A stretch of DNA of 64,000 bases from Pseudotamlana haliotis (GTDB taxonomy: Bacteria > Bacteroidota > Bacteroidia > Flavobacteriales > Flavobacteriaceae), in NCBI RefSeq assembly GCF_008806375.1, contig NZ_WAAT01000051.1, positions 1 through 64,000 on the forward strand, in the 5' to 3' direction. The notes beneath the pieces are model-generated. The model saw only the letters and a list, made by a program, of their open reading frames with translations. It made no database searches and had not been told where the DNA came from. Below, piece by piece: positions 53,733-61,703 of the stretch (position 1 is its first letter; each line of letters begins with the position of its first letter). Made by a program: the position numbers and the translations under genes.

Positions 53733-53966
53733 ATGGATTTAAGCTTAGAAAATAAAAAATTAGAATTAATTCAATGGTTATCAACTTTGGATGATACTTC
53801 TCTGATTGATAAGCTAATGAGATTGAGAGAAAAGGAGAAAAATGATTGGTGGAATGAAATTTCCGCAAGGGAAAAAGAGTCTATTGAGAAAGGAATCCAA
53901 GATGCTGATAACCGAAAATTGACTTCTCACTCAAACGTGAAAGGAATTTATGAAAAGTGGCTATAA
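53733..53966 (+). CDS. Antitoxin-like small protein of a type II toxin-antitoxin pair
   Basis: A 77-residue acidic-to-neutral helical protein. Its N-terminal half (LENKKLELIQWLSTLDDTSLI, then LMRLREKEKNDWWNEI) resembles addiction-module components with a ParD/RelB-like or HigA-independent helical fold. No ribbon-helix-helix strand was clear. It overlaps the toxin gene by 17 nt, typical of type II pairs. Expression from the tandem promoter is likely autoregulated. I could not assign a named family. Confidence 0.7.
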   Translation: MDLSLENKKLELIQWLSTLDDTSLIDKLMRLREKEKNDWWNEISAREKESIEKGIQDADNRKLTSHSNVKGIYEKWL

Positions 53967-54252
53967 AATTCTTTGGACTGATCACGCAATATCTGAGCTA
54001 AAAGAAACTATTGAATATATTGAGAACAAATGGACTGAAAGAGAATTAAGAATATTCTCGTCAAAATTAGACCATACAATAGAACTGATTTCAAAATCCC
54101 CAGAAATTTTTCCAGTATCATTTGAGAAAAAAAATATACGAAAAGCTGTAGTCGAAAATCACAATAATATTTATTACAGAATTAATGAAAATTCCGTAGA
54201 GATTGTTTCTTTGTTTTCAAACAAAAAGAACCCGAATAAGAAAAAACTATAA
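53950..54252 (+). CDS. ParE/RelE-superfamily toxin
   Basis: A 100-residue basic protein with the RelE/ParE fold pattern: a first strand YKILWTDHAISELKETIEYIENKW, two helices with LDHTIELISKSPEIFPVSF, then the strand KAVVENHNNIYYRINENSVEIVSLF. ParE proteins poison DNA gyrase, whereas RelE proteins cleave mRNA on the ribosome; the sequence does not decide between them. It ends KNPNKKKL, a basic tail. It is translationally coupled to the antitoxin-like gene by a 17-nt overlap. The A+T-rich codon use is similar to the flanking core genes. Confidence 0.85.
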   Translation: MKSGYKILWTDHAISELKETIEYIENKWTERELRIFSSKLDHTIELISKSPEIFPVSFEKKNIRKAVVENHNNIYYRINENSVEIVSLFSNKKNPNKKKL

Positions 54253-54579
54253 AACTCGTTCCTTAAAAATGCTATAAGTAATTGCTCTTTCTTACCTACT
54301 TTTGAAATTCCTCTAGGGTTTTCAGGTTGGTATGTACTTGTAAAATTAAGTGCTAAACCAGGCAACTATTCATAGACATGACAGTCATAAAACATACGTC
54401 ACTTCAAACTTGTTTTTCTTTAAATTTTATGATGAATTAGTCAGAATAAGTGCTGTAGGGCGTTTAAAAAATTATAAACATCTGAATCATTTTTGTCATT
54501 CAGAATGAAGTGAAGAATCTTTGGAAAGATTAGAGATTCCTCGTTTTATTAGGATGACATAAGTAATAAAAAAATAAAA
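54253..54579. repeat. Intergenic region with a palindromic flavobacterial repeat
   Basis: Between the toxin and the HopJ gene. At 54495-54558, GTCATTCAGAATGAAGTGAAGAATCT and AGATTCCTCGTTTTATTAGGATGAC are imperfect inverted repeats with a short AT spacer, a repeat class I recognise as common between genes in Flavobacteriaceae. It sits 22 bp before the HopJ ATG. The preceding 240 bp shows no gene or structure I can name. Confidence 0.6.
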
Positions 54580-54924
54580 ATGAACATTGAAACTTTTAAA
54601 AACAAATTACAAGCGAATCCAAAAACCATTGCTTTTGCTGATACCATGAGTACTATAGAGGCTAACTATACTTTTACACCAACAGCTTTTATAAATGGCG
54701 CCTTAAAAAATACAGAAGGTGAAAACTCAGGATCTTGCAAGCTATTTGCTTTTGCAAAAAAGCAAGGGTTTACTAAAGAAGAAACGCTAGCTTGTTTTGG
54801 CAAATTTTACTTTGAAGATGTGTTACAAGATCCGGAAGGTACCGGCCATCAAAATATTAGAAACTTTATAAAAACGGGCTTTGAAGGTTTATCCTTTGCA
54901 GGTGAAGCCATAGTTGAAAAATAG
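54580..54924 (+). CDS. HopJ type III effector family protein
   Basis: A 114-residue protein with the HopJ family pattern: helical N-terminus (FKNKLQANPKTIAFADTMSTIEANY), TFTPTAFINGAL, GSCKLFAFAKKQGFTKEETLACFGKFYFEDVLQ and NIRNFIKTGFEGLSF. The name comes from a Pseudomonas syringae effector, but most bacterial members, including this one, show no type III secretion link and the function is unknown. It has a single-gene appearance. The upstream palindromic repeat may be its leader. Confidence 0.88.
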   Translation: MNIETFKNKLQANPKTIAFADTMSTIEANYTFTPTAFINGALKNTEGENSGSCKLFAFAKKQGFTKEETLACFGKFYFEDVLQDPEGTGHQNIRNFIKTGFEGLSFAGEAIVEK

Positions 54925-54981
54925 GGTTTATACCAGTTCTTTTTTTCTATGGCTTCTGGTTTAAACAAGAAGTTTTAAGAA

Positions 54982-55176
54982 TCATTCTTCAATATCAAAT
55001 AAATACTCTACGGTAACATTAAAATAACGCGCCATTTTAATGGCTAATGTTACCGAAGGGTTGAATTTGTTGTTTTCAATAGCATATATAGTTTGCCTTG
55101 AAACGCTTAGTTTTTCGGCTAAATCTGCCTGTGTTAAATTATGTCTTGCTCGTTCTACTTTGATAAGGTTTTTCAT
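54982..55176 (-). CDS. XRE-type helix-turn-helix regulator
   Basis: A 64-residue single-domain DNA-binding protein. The helix-turn-helix is at about residues 12-34 (LTQADLAEKLSVSRQTIYAIENN). Its FNPSVTLAIKMARYFNV segment is typical of XRE regulators of the Cro-like/YozG class. It overlaps the stop codon of the upstream membrane protein gene by 1 nt (TAATG), a strongly coupled arrangement. It probably represses its own promoter; an inverted repeat lies there (55826-55834 with 55866-55874). Confidence 0.92.
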   Translation of the reverse strand: MKNLIKVERARHNLTQADLAEKLSVSRQTIYAIENNKFNPSVTLAIKMARYFNVTVEYLFDIEE

Positions 55177-55661
55177 TAATAAATGCGTTTTTTGAAGAAA
55201 AATATGAATAAGTAGAGTATTAAAAATATATTTAATACAGCCTCAAGTTTTACATCTATATTCCCTGAAATGATATAAATTAATAGAGATACGCATAAAA
55301 GGATAAGAACCGTCAATACATAAGCGTCTAAGCGTAATTTATTAATATAATCATCTTCAATTTTTTCTTTAGATATGATATAAACAATCATACCTATAAT
55401 AGATAGTATTTCAGCGAGATGAAGTGATGCTGTATCAAGGTTTTCAGATCCTTTTATGGTGCACTGTTTTTTTTCTAATTTAGAAAGCGACTCACAAGGT
55501 ACGTTGCAGTTATGGTGGTTCTTTGTAGCATGAAGTCCTTCTTGATATGCACCTTGTAAGAGTCCGTGTTGTAAGCCAATTACTATGCTAATAATAGTGC
55601 CTAGAAAGAAAACCACTAATCCTAACTTTTTACACCAGTTTGGGAGTATTTGAATGTTCAT
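55176..55661 (-). CDS. Uncharacterised membrane protein paired with the XRE regulator
   Basis: A 161-residue protein with four hydrophobic segments (about 12-33, 83-97, 112-129, 140-158). Between the first and second lies a hydrophilic loop with four Cys (CNVPCESLSKLEKKQCTIK and an N-terminal Cys), which would face one side of the membrane and could form disulfides or bind metal. I do not recognise the family firmly. Membrane protein plus XRE regulator pairs are frequent in Bacteroidota and are thought to be regulated by the small HTH; that is inferred by analogy. Confidence 0.75.
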   Translation of the reverse strand: MNIQILPNWCKKLGLVVFFLGTIISIVIGLQHGLLQGAYQEGLHATKNHHNCNVPCESLSKLEKKQCTIKGSENLDTASLHLAEILSIIGMIVYIISKEKIEDDYINKLRLDAYVLTVLILLCVSLLIYIISGNIDVKLEAVLNIFLILYLFIFFFKKRIY

Positions 55662-55676
55662 ATTTTGATGATTTAT

Positions 55677-55820
55677 TTAAAAATTAAAAATAGTATGACT
55701 AAGTATTAAATACATGAAATAGAATTTTAGTTTAGTGATTACTCCTAATGAAGCAGCTAAAACGATATAGACTATAGTCTTTATGTTTTTTCGCAAACGG
55801 AGTTCTATTATTCTATTCAT
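55677..55820 (-). CDS. Possible 47-residue membrane peptide at the start of the XRE operon
   Basis: An ATG-started frame of 47 codons (MNRIIELRLRKNI, then one hydrophobic helix TIVYIVLAASLGVI, then an aromatic tail). It lies 15 bp upstream of the membrane protein gene, on the same strand and just after the putative promoter. The charged N-terminus, single membrane helix and position in a coupled cassette support it as a real small gene. No homology is recognised. It is short enough to have arisen by chance. Confidence 0.4.
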   Translation of the reverse strand: MNRIIELRLRKNIKTIVYIVLAASLGVITKLKFYFMYLILSHTIFNF

Positions 55821-55825
55821 AATTC

Positions 55826-55874
55826 TATTATTGTTATACAAATGTATATAATACTTTACATTATGACAATAATA
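55826..55874. promoter_or_regulatory. Inverted repeat flanking the XRE cassette promoter (candidate operator)
   Basis: TATTATTGT (55826-55834) and ACAATAATA (55866-55874) are a perfect inverted repeat either side of the -7 box, a plausible site for the HTH regulator. The spacing of about 31 bp suits two dimers or looping rather than one. Confidence 0.4.
55839..55846 (-). promoter_or_regulatory. Putative -7 promoter box for the XRE cassette
   Basis: TACATTTG on the minus strand, about 19 bp upstream of the small-peptide ATG. Confidence 0.55.
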
Positions 55875-55980
55875 ATAGTAGGAAATTTTTTAAAAAAAAT
55901 TATCGGGATATTTTTTAATTTTATAATTAGTTAAAAATGATCTGTTTGTTGATTGTTTTAAAACGTATAAATTCTCATAA

Positions 55981-56553
55981 GTGAAACACTTACTAGACAA
56001 CATAAAACAATGTCGTATTTGTGAAGCGCACTTGCCTTTAGGGCCACGCCCTGTGGTCTGCGCGCACCCCGATGCTAAAATTGTAATTATAGGGCAAGCT
56101 CCGGGTACCAAAGTCCACGCTTCAGGAATACCGTGGGATGATCCTAGCGGCAAACAACTGCGAAAATGGTTGGGTGTTTCAATAGAAGAGTTTTATGACA
56201 CTACCAAATTCGCCATTATCCCCATGGGTTTTTGTTATCCCGGAAAAGGGAAGACAGGCGATTTACCACCTAGAAAGGAATGTGCTCCGCAATGGCACGA
56301 AGCCCTTTTTGATGAGTTTAATCAAGTAGAACTCGTGCTTTTAATAGGCATGTATGCTCAAAAATATTATTTGGGACAGGTCGCTAAGAAGACCTTAACG
56401 GAAACCGTTAAAAATTATATTGATTATTTACCAAAATACCTGCCTTTACCACATCCATCACCACGAAATCGGTTTTGGTTAACTAAAAATCCTTGGTTTG
56501 ATGTTGAGGTTTTACCCGAGTTAAAGCGCCGAGTAAAACTGATTTTAGAATAA
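55981..56553 (+). CDS. Uracil-DNA glycosylase family protein
   Basis: A 190-residue protein beginning with GTG. The N-terminal CRICEAHLPLGPRPVV has a CxxC pair. GQAPGTKVHASGIPWDDPSGKQLRKWLG follows, corresponding to motif A (GxxPG) of the UDG superfamily, and a C-terminal HPSPRNRFW motif is the conserved H-P-S-[PG] loop. UDGs remove uracil from DNA to start base excision repair. The sequence resembles the family-4/5-like group rather than Ung, but four iron-sulfur Cys are not clearly present, so I leave the subfamily open. Confidence 0.88.
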   Translation: MKHLLDNIKQCRICEAHLPLGPRPVVCAHPDAKIVIIGQAPGTKVHASGIPWDDPSGKQLRKWLGVSIEEFYDTTKFAIIPMGFCYPGKGKTGDLPPRKECAPQWHEALFDEFNQVELVLLIGMYAQKYYLGQVAKKTLTETVKNYIDYLPKYLPLPHPSPRNRFWLTKNPWFDVEVLPELKRRVKLILE

Positions 56554-56651
56554 AATTTCTGTAATTTTTTCGACGGAATTATGCTGTAGGGAATGACTTC
56601 CTTTTGGTTATAAGTCGTATTTTTGATTCTTCAACAATAAAAATAGAAAAA

Positions 56652-57074
56652 ATGGCAGTACAGGTTTCCACAAAATGGTTGGGTGAGATGAGGTTTGAAA
56701 GTACAAATCCTTCTGGGCATAATTTATTTATAGATGCTGGTGAAGAAAACGGCGGAAAAGGCGAAGGTTACAGACCAAAAGCCCTAATGCTTTCAGGTTT
56801 GGCTGGGTGCTCAGGTTTAGATGTGGCTTCACTAATAAAAAAGATGAAGCTTCAGGTTGATGATTTTAAAGTGGATATCGACGCCAACCTTACCGATGTA
56901 GATCCTAAAATTTATGATAAAGTAACCATGAGTTTTCACTTTTATGGCAACGAATTAAATGAAAAGAAGCTTCAAAGAGCTGTTGATTTATCGGTTGAAA
57001 AATATTGTGGGGTGATGGAAATGTTTCGTCAATTTTCAGAATTAGACGTACAAACACATTTTCATAAAAATTAA
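56652..57074 (+). CDS. OsmC family protein
   Basis: A 140-residue protein. I chose the ATG at 56652 (MAVQVSTKWLGEM) over a TTG at 56604, which lies in the intergenic leader. The OsmC core includes GYRPKALMLSGLAGCSGLDVASLIKKM, with the first active Cys in AGCSG, and the second Cys in VEKYCGVMEMF. OsmC/Ohr-type proteins reduce organic hydroperoxides using these two cysteines. The sequence fits the OsmC group better than Ohr. It is 18 bp upstream of recJ and is probably in one transcript with it. Confidence 0.9.
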   Translation: MAVQVSTKWLGEMRFESTNPSGHNLFIDAGEENGGKGEGYRPKALMLSGLAGCSGLDVASLIKKMKLQVDDFKVDIDANLTDVDPKIYDKVTMSFHFYGNELNEKKLQRAVDLSVEKYCGVMEMFRQFSELDVQTHFHKN

Positions 57075-57092
57075 CTTTTCAGAATTTATTGA

Positions 57093-58784
57093 ATGCGTTG
57101 GACTTTAAAACCCATTCCACCTTCCGATAAGGTAAAATCCTTAGCAAATACCCTTAAAATCGAGCCTGTTTTAGCCAGTTTATTGGTGCAAAGAGGCATC
57201 GAAACTTACGAGCAAGCTAAGCAGTTCTTCAGACCCAGTTTTGATGATTTACACGATCCATTCTTAATGCAAGATATGGATAAAGCTGTGGCGCGTATTG
57301 AAAAGGCTATTGCAAACAAGGAAAATATCTTGGTATATGGCGATTATGATGTTGATGGCACGACTTCGGTGGCCTTGATGTCTACCTATCTAAAAACCAA
57401 ACATGAGTTGGTTTATACCTACATTCCCGATCGCTACGACGAAGGTTATGGCGTGTCGTATAAAGGGATAGATTTTGCTTCCGAAAATGATTTTAGCCTT
57501 ATTATAGCACTCGATTGTGGTGTCAAAGCCATTGAAAAGGTAGAATATGCCAAAAAATTGGGTGTTGATTTTATCATTTGCGACCACCACAGACCTGGAG
57601 ACACCATTCCAGATGCGGTGGCAGTTTTAGATCCTAAACGTGAAGATTGCAATTACCCTTTTAAAGAGTTATGTGGTTGCGGTGTGGGTTTTAAATTGAT
57701 TCAAGCTTTAGCTTCAAAGGAAGGAAAAACAGCTGAAGATTTAACCGAATATTTGGACCTTGTAGCCACGGCAATTGGTGCCGATATTGTCCCGATTAAC
57801 GGGGAAAACCGAGCCCTTGCTTATTTTGGTTTGCAGGTGATAAATAGTCATTCTAGACCAGGTATCCAAGCCATTTTAGAACAGGTGAATAAAACCGAGT
57901 TCACTATTACCGATGTGGTGTTTATTGTAGCACCACGAATCAACGCAGCCGGACGTATGAAACACGGTAATTATGCAGTGACTTTACTATCTGAACAAGA
58001 TCCTGAACTGGCTAAAAACTATGCTGAAGCCATTAATAACTATAATTTAGATCGCCGTGAAACTGATAAAAGAATTACTGAAGAAGCCCTTCAACAAATC
58101 GAAGCTCATGAAGAACAAGACCGCTTTACTACTGTTGTTTACGACGAAACTTGGCATAAAGGCGTTATTGGTATTGTGGCTTCTCGATTAACAGAAACCT
58201 ATTACAGGCCTACTTTAGTTTTTACTAAGAGTGGTGATAAATTAGCTGCTTCGGCCCGTTCGGTAAAAGGTTTTGATGTTTACAATGCCTTGGAAGCGTG
58301 CCAGGAACACATCGAACAGTTTGGTGGTCATAAATATGCTGCAGGATTGACACTTGAAGAAAAGAATTATCACGCTTTTAAAGCGGCCTTTGAAAAGGTA
58401 GTTTCTGAAACCATAGATCCTAATTTATTAACACCTGAAGTTCAAATTGATGCACAGCTGGATTTGCATCAAATCACCCCTAAGTTTTATCGTATTTTAA
58501 AACAGTTTGCACCTTATGGGCCGAGCAATATGTCGCCTGTTTTTATGACTGAAAACTTAAGCGATACCGGATACGGAAAATGTGTTGGTGCTGATCAAAC
58601 CCATTTAAGGTTAACCGTAAAACAATCACAATCGCAGTCCCAACTTGTATGTATTGGTTTTGGTTTAGGTGATAAGTTAGAACTGACTACAAACGAAAAG
58701 CATTTTTCTGCTATTTATTCTGTTGATGAAAATGAATGGCAGGGTAGTGTATCGTTGCAGCTACGCTTGAAGGACATCAAGTGA
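57093..58784 (+). CDS. recJ: Single-stranded-DNA-specific exonuclease RecJ
   Basis: A 563-residue DHH phosphoesterase that degrades single-stranded DNA 5' to 3' in recombination and mismatch repair. DHH motifs follow in order: YGDYDVDGTTSVAL near residues 85-98, ALDCGVKA, CDHHRPG near 165, and the DHHA1 loop GGHKYAAGL near residue 410. The C-terminal OB-like domain is complete. The N-terminus RWTLKPIPPSDKVKSLANTL is typical. It lies 18 bp after the OsmC gene and 47 bp before the MFS gene. Confidence 0.96.
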   Translation: MRWTLKPIPPSDKVKSLANTLKIEPVLASLLVQRGIETYEQAKQFFRPSFDDLHDPFLMQDMDKAVARIEKAIANKENILVYGDYDVDGTTSVALMSTYLKTKHELVYTYIPDRYDEGYGVSYKGIDFASENDFSLIIALDCGVKAIEKVEYAKKLGVDFIICDHHRPGDTIPDAVAVLDPKREDCNYPFKELCGCGVGFKLIQALASKEGKTAEDLTEYLDLVATAIGADIVPINGENRALAYFGLQVINSHSRPGIQAILEQVNKTEFTITDVVFIVAPRINAAGRMKHGNYAVTLLSEQDPELAKNYAEAINNYNLDRRETDKRITEEALQQIEAHEEQDRFTTVVYDETWHKGVIGIVASRLTETYYRPTLVFTKSGDKLAASARSVKGFDVYNALEACQEHIEQFGGHKYAAGLTLEEKNYHAFKAAFEKVVSETIDPNLLTPEVQIDAQLDLHQITPKFYRILKQFAPYGPSNMSPVFMTENLSDTGYGKCVGADQTHLRLTVKQSQSQSQLVCIGFGLGDKLELTTNEKHFSAIYSVDENEWQGSVSLQLRLKDIK

Positions 58785-58831
58785 TGAGTTGCTAGAACAA
58801 ATTCAGCAGAACGATAAATAACTAAAAATTC

Positions 58832-60100
58832 ATGGCAAAAAAAGACCCCTACGCAGCACTTCGCATTAAAGAATTCAACATTTTCTTAATGGTCCGTTTT
58901 GCTCTAGTTTTTGGTTGGACCATGCAGTTTATTGTTATTGAGTGGGAGGTATATAGTTTAACTAAAGATCCGTTATCACTTGGTGTTATTGGGTTAATGG
59001 AAATTATCCCAGCTTTTACAATGGCCCTGTTTGCCGGACATATTGTTGACCAAAAGGAAAAAAGAAACCTTTTAGCCCTTTGTATTGGGGCGTTTTCATT
59101 GATTAGTCTTGGCTTGTTTTTGCTAACCTGGGATGTGGTGGTAGCCGATTGGAGTCAAAAAACCATTCTGGTGTGTATCTATGCTTTGGTATTTTTTGGC
59201 GGCTTTTTACGTTCCTTTTTTGGGCCAACCATTTTTTCTTTAGTGGCGCTTATTGTGCCTAAAAAAGTATATCCTAATGCAGCGACTTGGAACAGTTCGA
59301 CTTGGCAAATGGCCGGAGTTTTAGGTCCTGCATTTGGTGGTTTTGCTATTGGTTGGATGGGTGTACATTGGGCCTTGTGTATTGTTTTTGGCTTGGTGAT
59401 GCTATCTCTACTTATTTTACTTCAAATAGAACGCAAACCCGTTTTAAATCCGAAAATAGGGGAGCCCGTGGTTCAGAGTTTAAAAGAAGGGGTGTTGTTT
59501 GTGTTTAAAACTAAAGCTATTTTAGGAGCCATGACCCTAGATATGGTCGCAGTTCTATTTGGTGGCGCTATTGCATTGTTACCTGTTTTTGCCCAAGATA
59601 TCCTGAAAGTAGGCAGCGAAGGTTTTGGTGTGTTAAGAGCTGCGCCTGCTGTGGGTGCTTTTATGACCATGTTGGTTACGGCGTATATCCCAATAAGTAG
59701 AAATGCTGGAATGAAGTTGCTTGTGGCTATCTTCGGTTTCGGATTAAGTATCATCACGTTCGGGCTTTCCTCAGTATTTTGGATTTCATTATTGGCCTTG
59801 TTTTTCAGCGGAATCACCGATGGGGTTTCTATGGTGATTCGTCAAACTATTTTACAGATAAAAACACCTGATCATATGCGTGGTCGCGTGTCGTCGGTAA
59901 ATTCGATGTTTGTGGGGTCTTCTAACGAATTAGGAGCTTTTGAAAGTGGTTTAACAGCAAAACTGATGGGAGCTTCAACAGCGGTTGTCTTTGGTGGCGC
60001 TATGACCTTGTTTACCGTAATTACTACAGGCGTTATTTCGCCAACCTTTAGAAAGCTTGACTTGACTAAAGATTTGGAAGCTCATGAGAATGCAGAGTAA
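58832..60100 (+). CDS. Major facilitator superfamily transporter
   Basis: A 422-residue membrane protein with about 12 helices. The N-terminus ALRIKEFNIFLMVRFALVFGWTMQFIVIEWEVY matches the MFS_3/enterobactin-exporter (EntS)-like group. The loop between helices 2 and 3 carries AGHIVDQKEKRN, a drug-efflux motif A variant. The central loop (about 195-215) is charged. Substrate is not predictable; export of small molecules or siderophores is an inference. It follows recJ in the same direction and is convergent with lpxH. Confidence 0.88.
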   Translation: MAKKDPYAALRIKEFNIFLMVRFALVFGWTMQFIVIEWEVYSLTKDPLSLGVIGLMEIIPAFTMALFAGHIVDQKEKRNLLALCIGAFSLISLGLFLLTWDVVVADWSQKTILVCIYALVFFGGFLRSFFGPTIFSLVALIVPKKVYPNAATWNSSTWQMAGVLGPAFGGFAIGWMGVHWALCIVFGLVMLSLLILLQIERKPVLNPKIGEPVVQSLKEGVLFVFKTKAILGAMTLDMVAVLFGGAIALLPVFAQDILKVGSEGFGVLRAAPAVGAFMTMLVTAYIPISRNAGMKLLVAIFGFGLSIITFGLSSVFWISLLALFFSGITDGVSMVIRQTILQIKTPDHMRGRVSSVNSMFVGSSNELGAFESGLTAKLMGASTAVVFGGAMTLFTVITTGVISPTFRKLDLTKDLEAHENAE

Positions 60101-60170
60101 TGCTGGCTTTTTATTGTTTATTTGTTTAAGGGTGCAATTAGGTAGTACCAGATTTCAGGAAAAAGCCTCT

Positions 60171-60926
60171 TTATTGATATGTTTTCAATGCCATGGTTTC
60201 TCCATCAAAAACGCCGTAAGTATAGTAATTAATCCAGTCGCCCAAATTGATGTATTTAGAGTTGATTTTAAGATCAATATCTAAAGGCAAGTGGCGGTGC
60301 CCAAACACAAAATAATCGCGATGTTTTTCTTCTAATTTACGTTTACAATACTGTACGAGCCATTCGTTTTCTTCGCCTAGAAATTTGGCATCATCATCCC
60401 CTGAAATCAATTTATTTTTCACCGAAAGGTATTGCGCCATACGTACACCTAAATCGGGGTGTAGCCAGCGAAATAACCATTGGCAAAAGGGGTTAGTAAA
60501 CACCTTTTTCATGCGTTTATACCCTTTGTCACCCGGGCCTAAACCGTCGCCGTGTCCAATAAAAAAAGTTTTATCGTTAAAAGTAAATTCTTTGGGTTCG
60601 TGGTAAACCGGGATGTTTAGTTCTTCTTCAAAATAGCCATTCATCCAAAGGTCGTGATTGCCCACAAAATAGTAAATAGGAATTCCAGAATCACTTATTT
60701 CGGCGAGTTTGCCAAGCGTTCTAGTAAAGCCTTTAGGCACCACGGTTTTAAATTCTATCCAGAAATCAAACATATCGCCAAGCAAAAAAATAGCAGCGGC
60801 ATCGTGTTTAACCTCGTCTAACCAAGCTACGAATTTCTTTTCACGAGGTCGTGAAGCTTCAGCCGTTGGGGCGCCTAAATGGTTGTCGGAGGCGAAATAT
60901 ATTTTTTTTCCTTTGGGAATTTGCAT
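60171..60926 (-). CDS. lpxH: UDP-2,3-diacylglucosamine diphosphatase, LpxH type
   Basis: A 251-residue metallophosphoesterase of lipid A biosynthesis that cleaves UDP-2,3-diacylglucosamine to lipid X and UMP at the membrane surface. Metal ligands are clear: SDNHLGAPT (residues 15-23), LLGDMFDFWIEF near residue 44, VGNHDLW near 92, GHGDGLGPGD near 127 and FGHRHLP near 207. The protein has the LpxH-like central segment with RWLHPDLGVRMAQYLS. Flavobacteria may use this enzyme in place of LpxI, which is in agreement with the assignment. Confidence 0.92.
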   Translation of the reverse strand: MQIPKGKKIYFASDNHLGAPTAEASRPREKKFVAWLDEVKHDAAAIFLLGDMFDFWIEFKTVVPKGFTRTLGKLAEISDSGIPIYYFVGNHDLWMNGYFEEELNIPVYHEPKEFTFNDKTFFIGHGDGLGPGDKGYKRMKKVFTNPFCQWLFRWLHPDLGVRMAQYLSVKNKLISGDDDAKFLGEENEWLVQYCKRKLEEKHRDYFVFGHRHLPLDIDLKINSKYINLGDWINYYTYGVFDGETMALKTYQ

Positions 60927-61044
60927 GCCGTAAATATACTAATTCATATGATTGTTGCATTCTTGTGGAGAAGATTATATGTATTATTCTAAGTCTTCAA
61001 CAATACAACAACAGTCCTTAAAAAACCAAATCCATACTTTTTTC

Positions 61045-61052
61045 TACATTTG
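61045..61052 (+). promoter_or_regulatory. Putative -7 promoter box for the four-helix sensor-like gene
   Basis: TACATTTG, 42 bp before the ATG at 61094. Confidence 0.5.
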
Positions 61053-61093
61053 CAAATCAGGTTATTAATTTTTTTAAAAGAAACTTTACATAT

Positions 61094-61693
61094 ATGACAT
61101 TTTATGACAAGGTAAAATGGACATTGGGCATACTGATGGTTTTTGTGCTCATTATGGCCACGAATTTAATTGATAAGAATAATTTTGAACGCGTGCGAGA
61201 TTCAGTGGTTACCATCTATGAAGACCGTGTTATTGCAAGCGATTTAATTTTTGAAATGCTCAAATCAGTTCAAGAAAAGGAATTGGCGGTCGCTGTATCA
61301 GATTCTACTTTTTTTAGTGCAGAAAATGCCAATGTGAACGATCATTTGCACACGCTAGTTTCCCGTTTTGAAGAAACAAAATTAACACGAGATGAAGCTG
61401 AGGTTTTTCAAAATTTAAAGGAAAATGTACAATTATTGGTAACTGCTGAAAATCAGTTTTTGAAGTCAAATCAGCAAAATAAAACAGCCCTTATAAAGCA
61501 TATTGAAGCTTTAAAAACAAACCTTGATGATTTATCTGAAATTCAACTTAGCGAAGGCAGCAGGCAAGTGTCTATAAGCAGGCGTGCACTAAATGCGGTT
61601 GAATTGTTTACCCAAATTGAGATTTTTATATTGGTTTTCTTGGCCATTGTTATTCAGGTGATTGTGATGTATAAGCCTAAAGAGAAAGATTGA
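61094..61693 (+). CDS. Membrane protein with a chemoreceptor-type four-helix-bundle sensor region
   Basis: A 199-residue protein with a membrane helix at each end (about 7-25 and 172-193) and between them about 140 residues of charged helices. This is the layout of four-helix-bundle (4HB_MCP) sensor domains of methyl-accepting proteins, ending in KPKEKD after the second helix. HAMP and signalling domains are absent, so it is a sensor-like region without its output domain. A role as a ligand sensor or partner subunit is an inference. It stands alone with its own putative promoter. Confidence 0.7.
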   Translation: MTFYDKVKWTLGILMVFVLIMATNLIDKNNFERVRDSVVTIYEDRVIASDLIFEMLKSVQEKELAVAVSDSTFFSAENANVNDHLHTLVSRFEETKLTRDEAEVFQNLKENVQLLVTAENQFLKSNQQNKTALIKHIEALKTNLDDLSEIQLSEGSRQVSISRRALNAVELFTQIEIFILVFLAIVIQVIVMYKPKEKD

Positions 61694-61703
61694 GTGTGTT
61701 GTC

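Noticed and set aside
53668..53868. Minus-strand frame antisense to the antitoxin
   Set aside because: Overlaps rsmI-TA spacer and antitoxin coding sequence; no family features.
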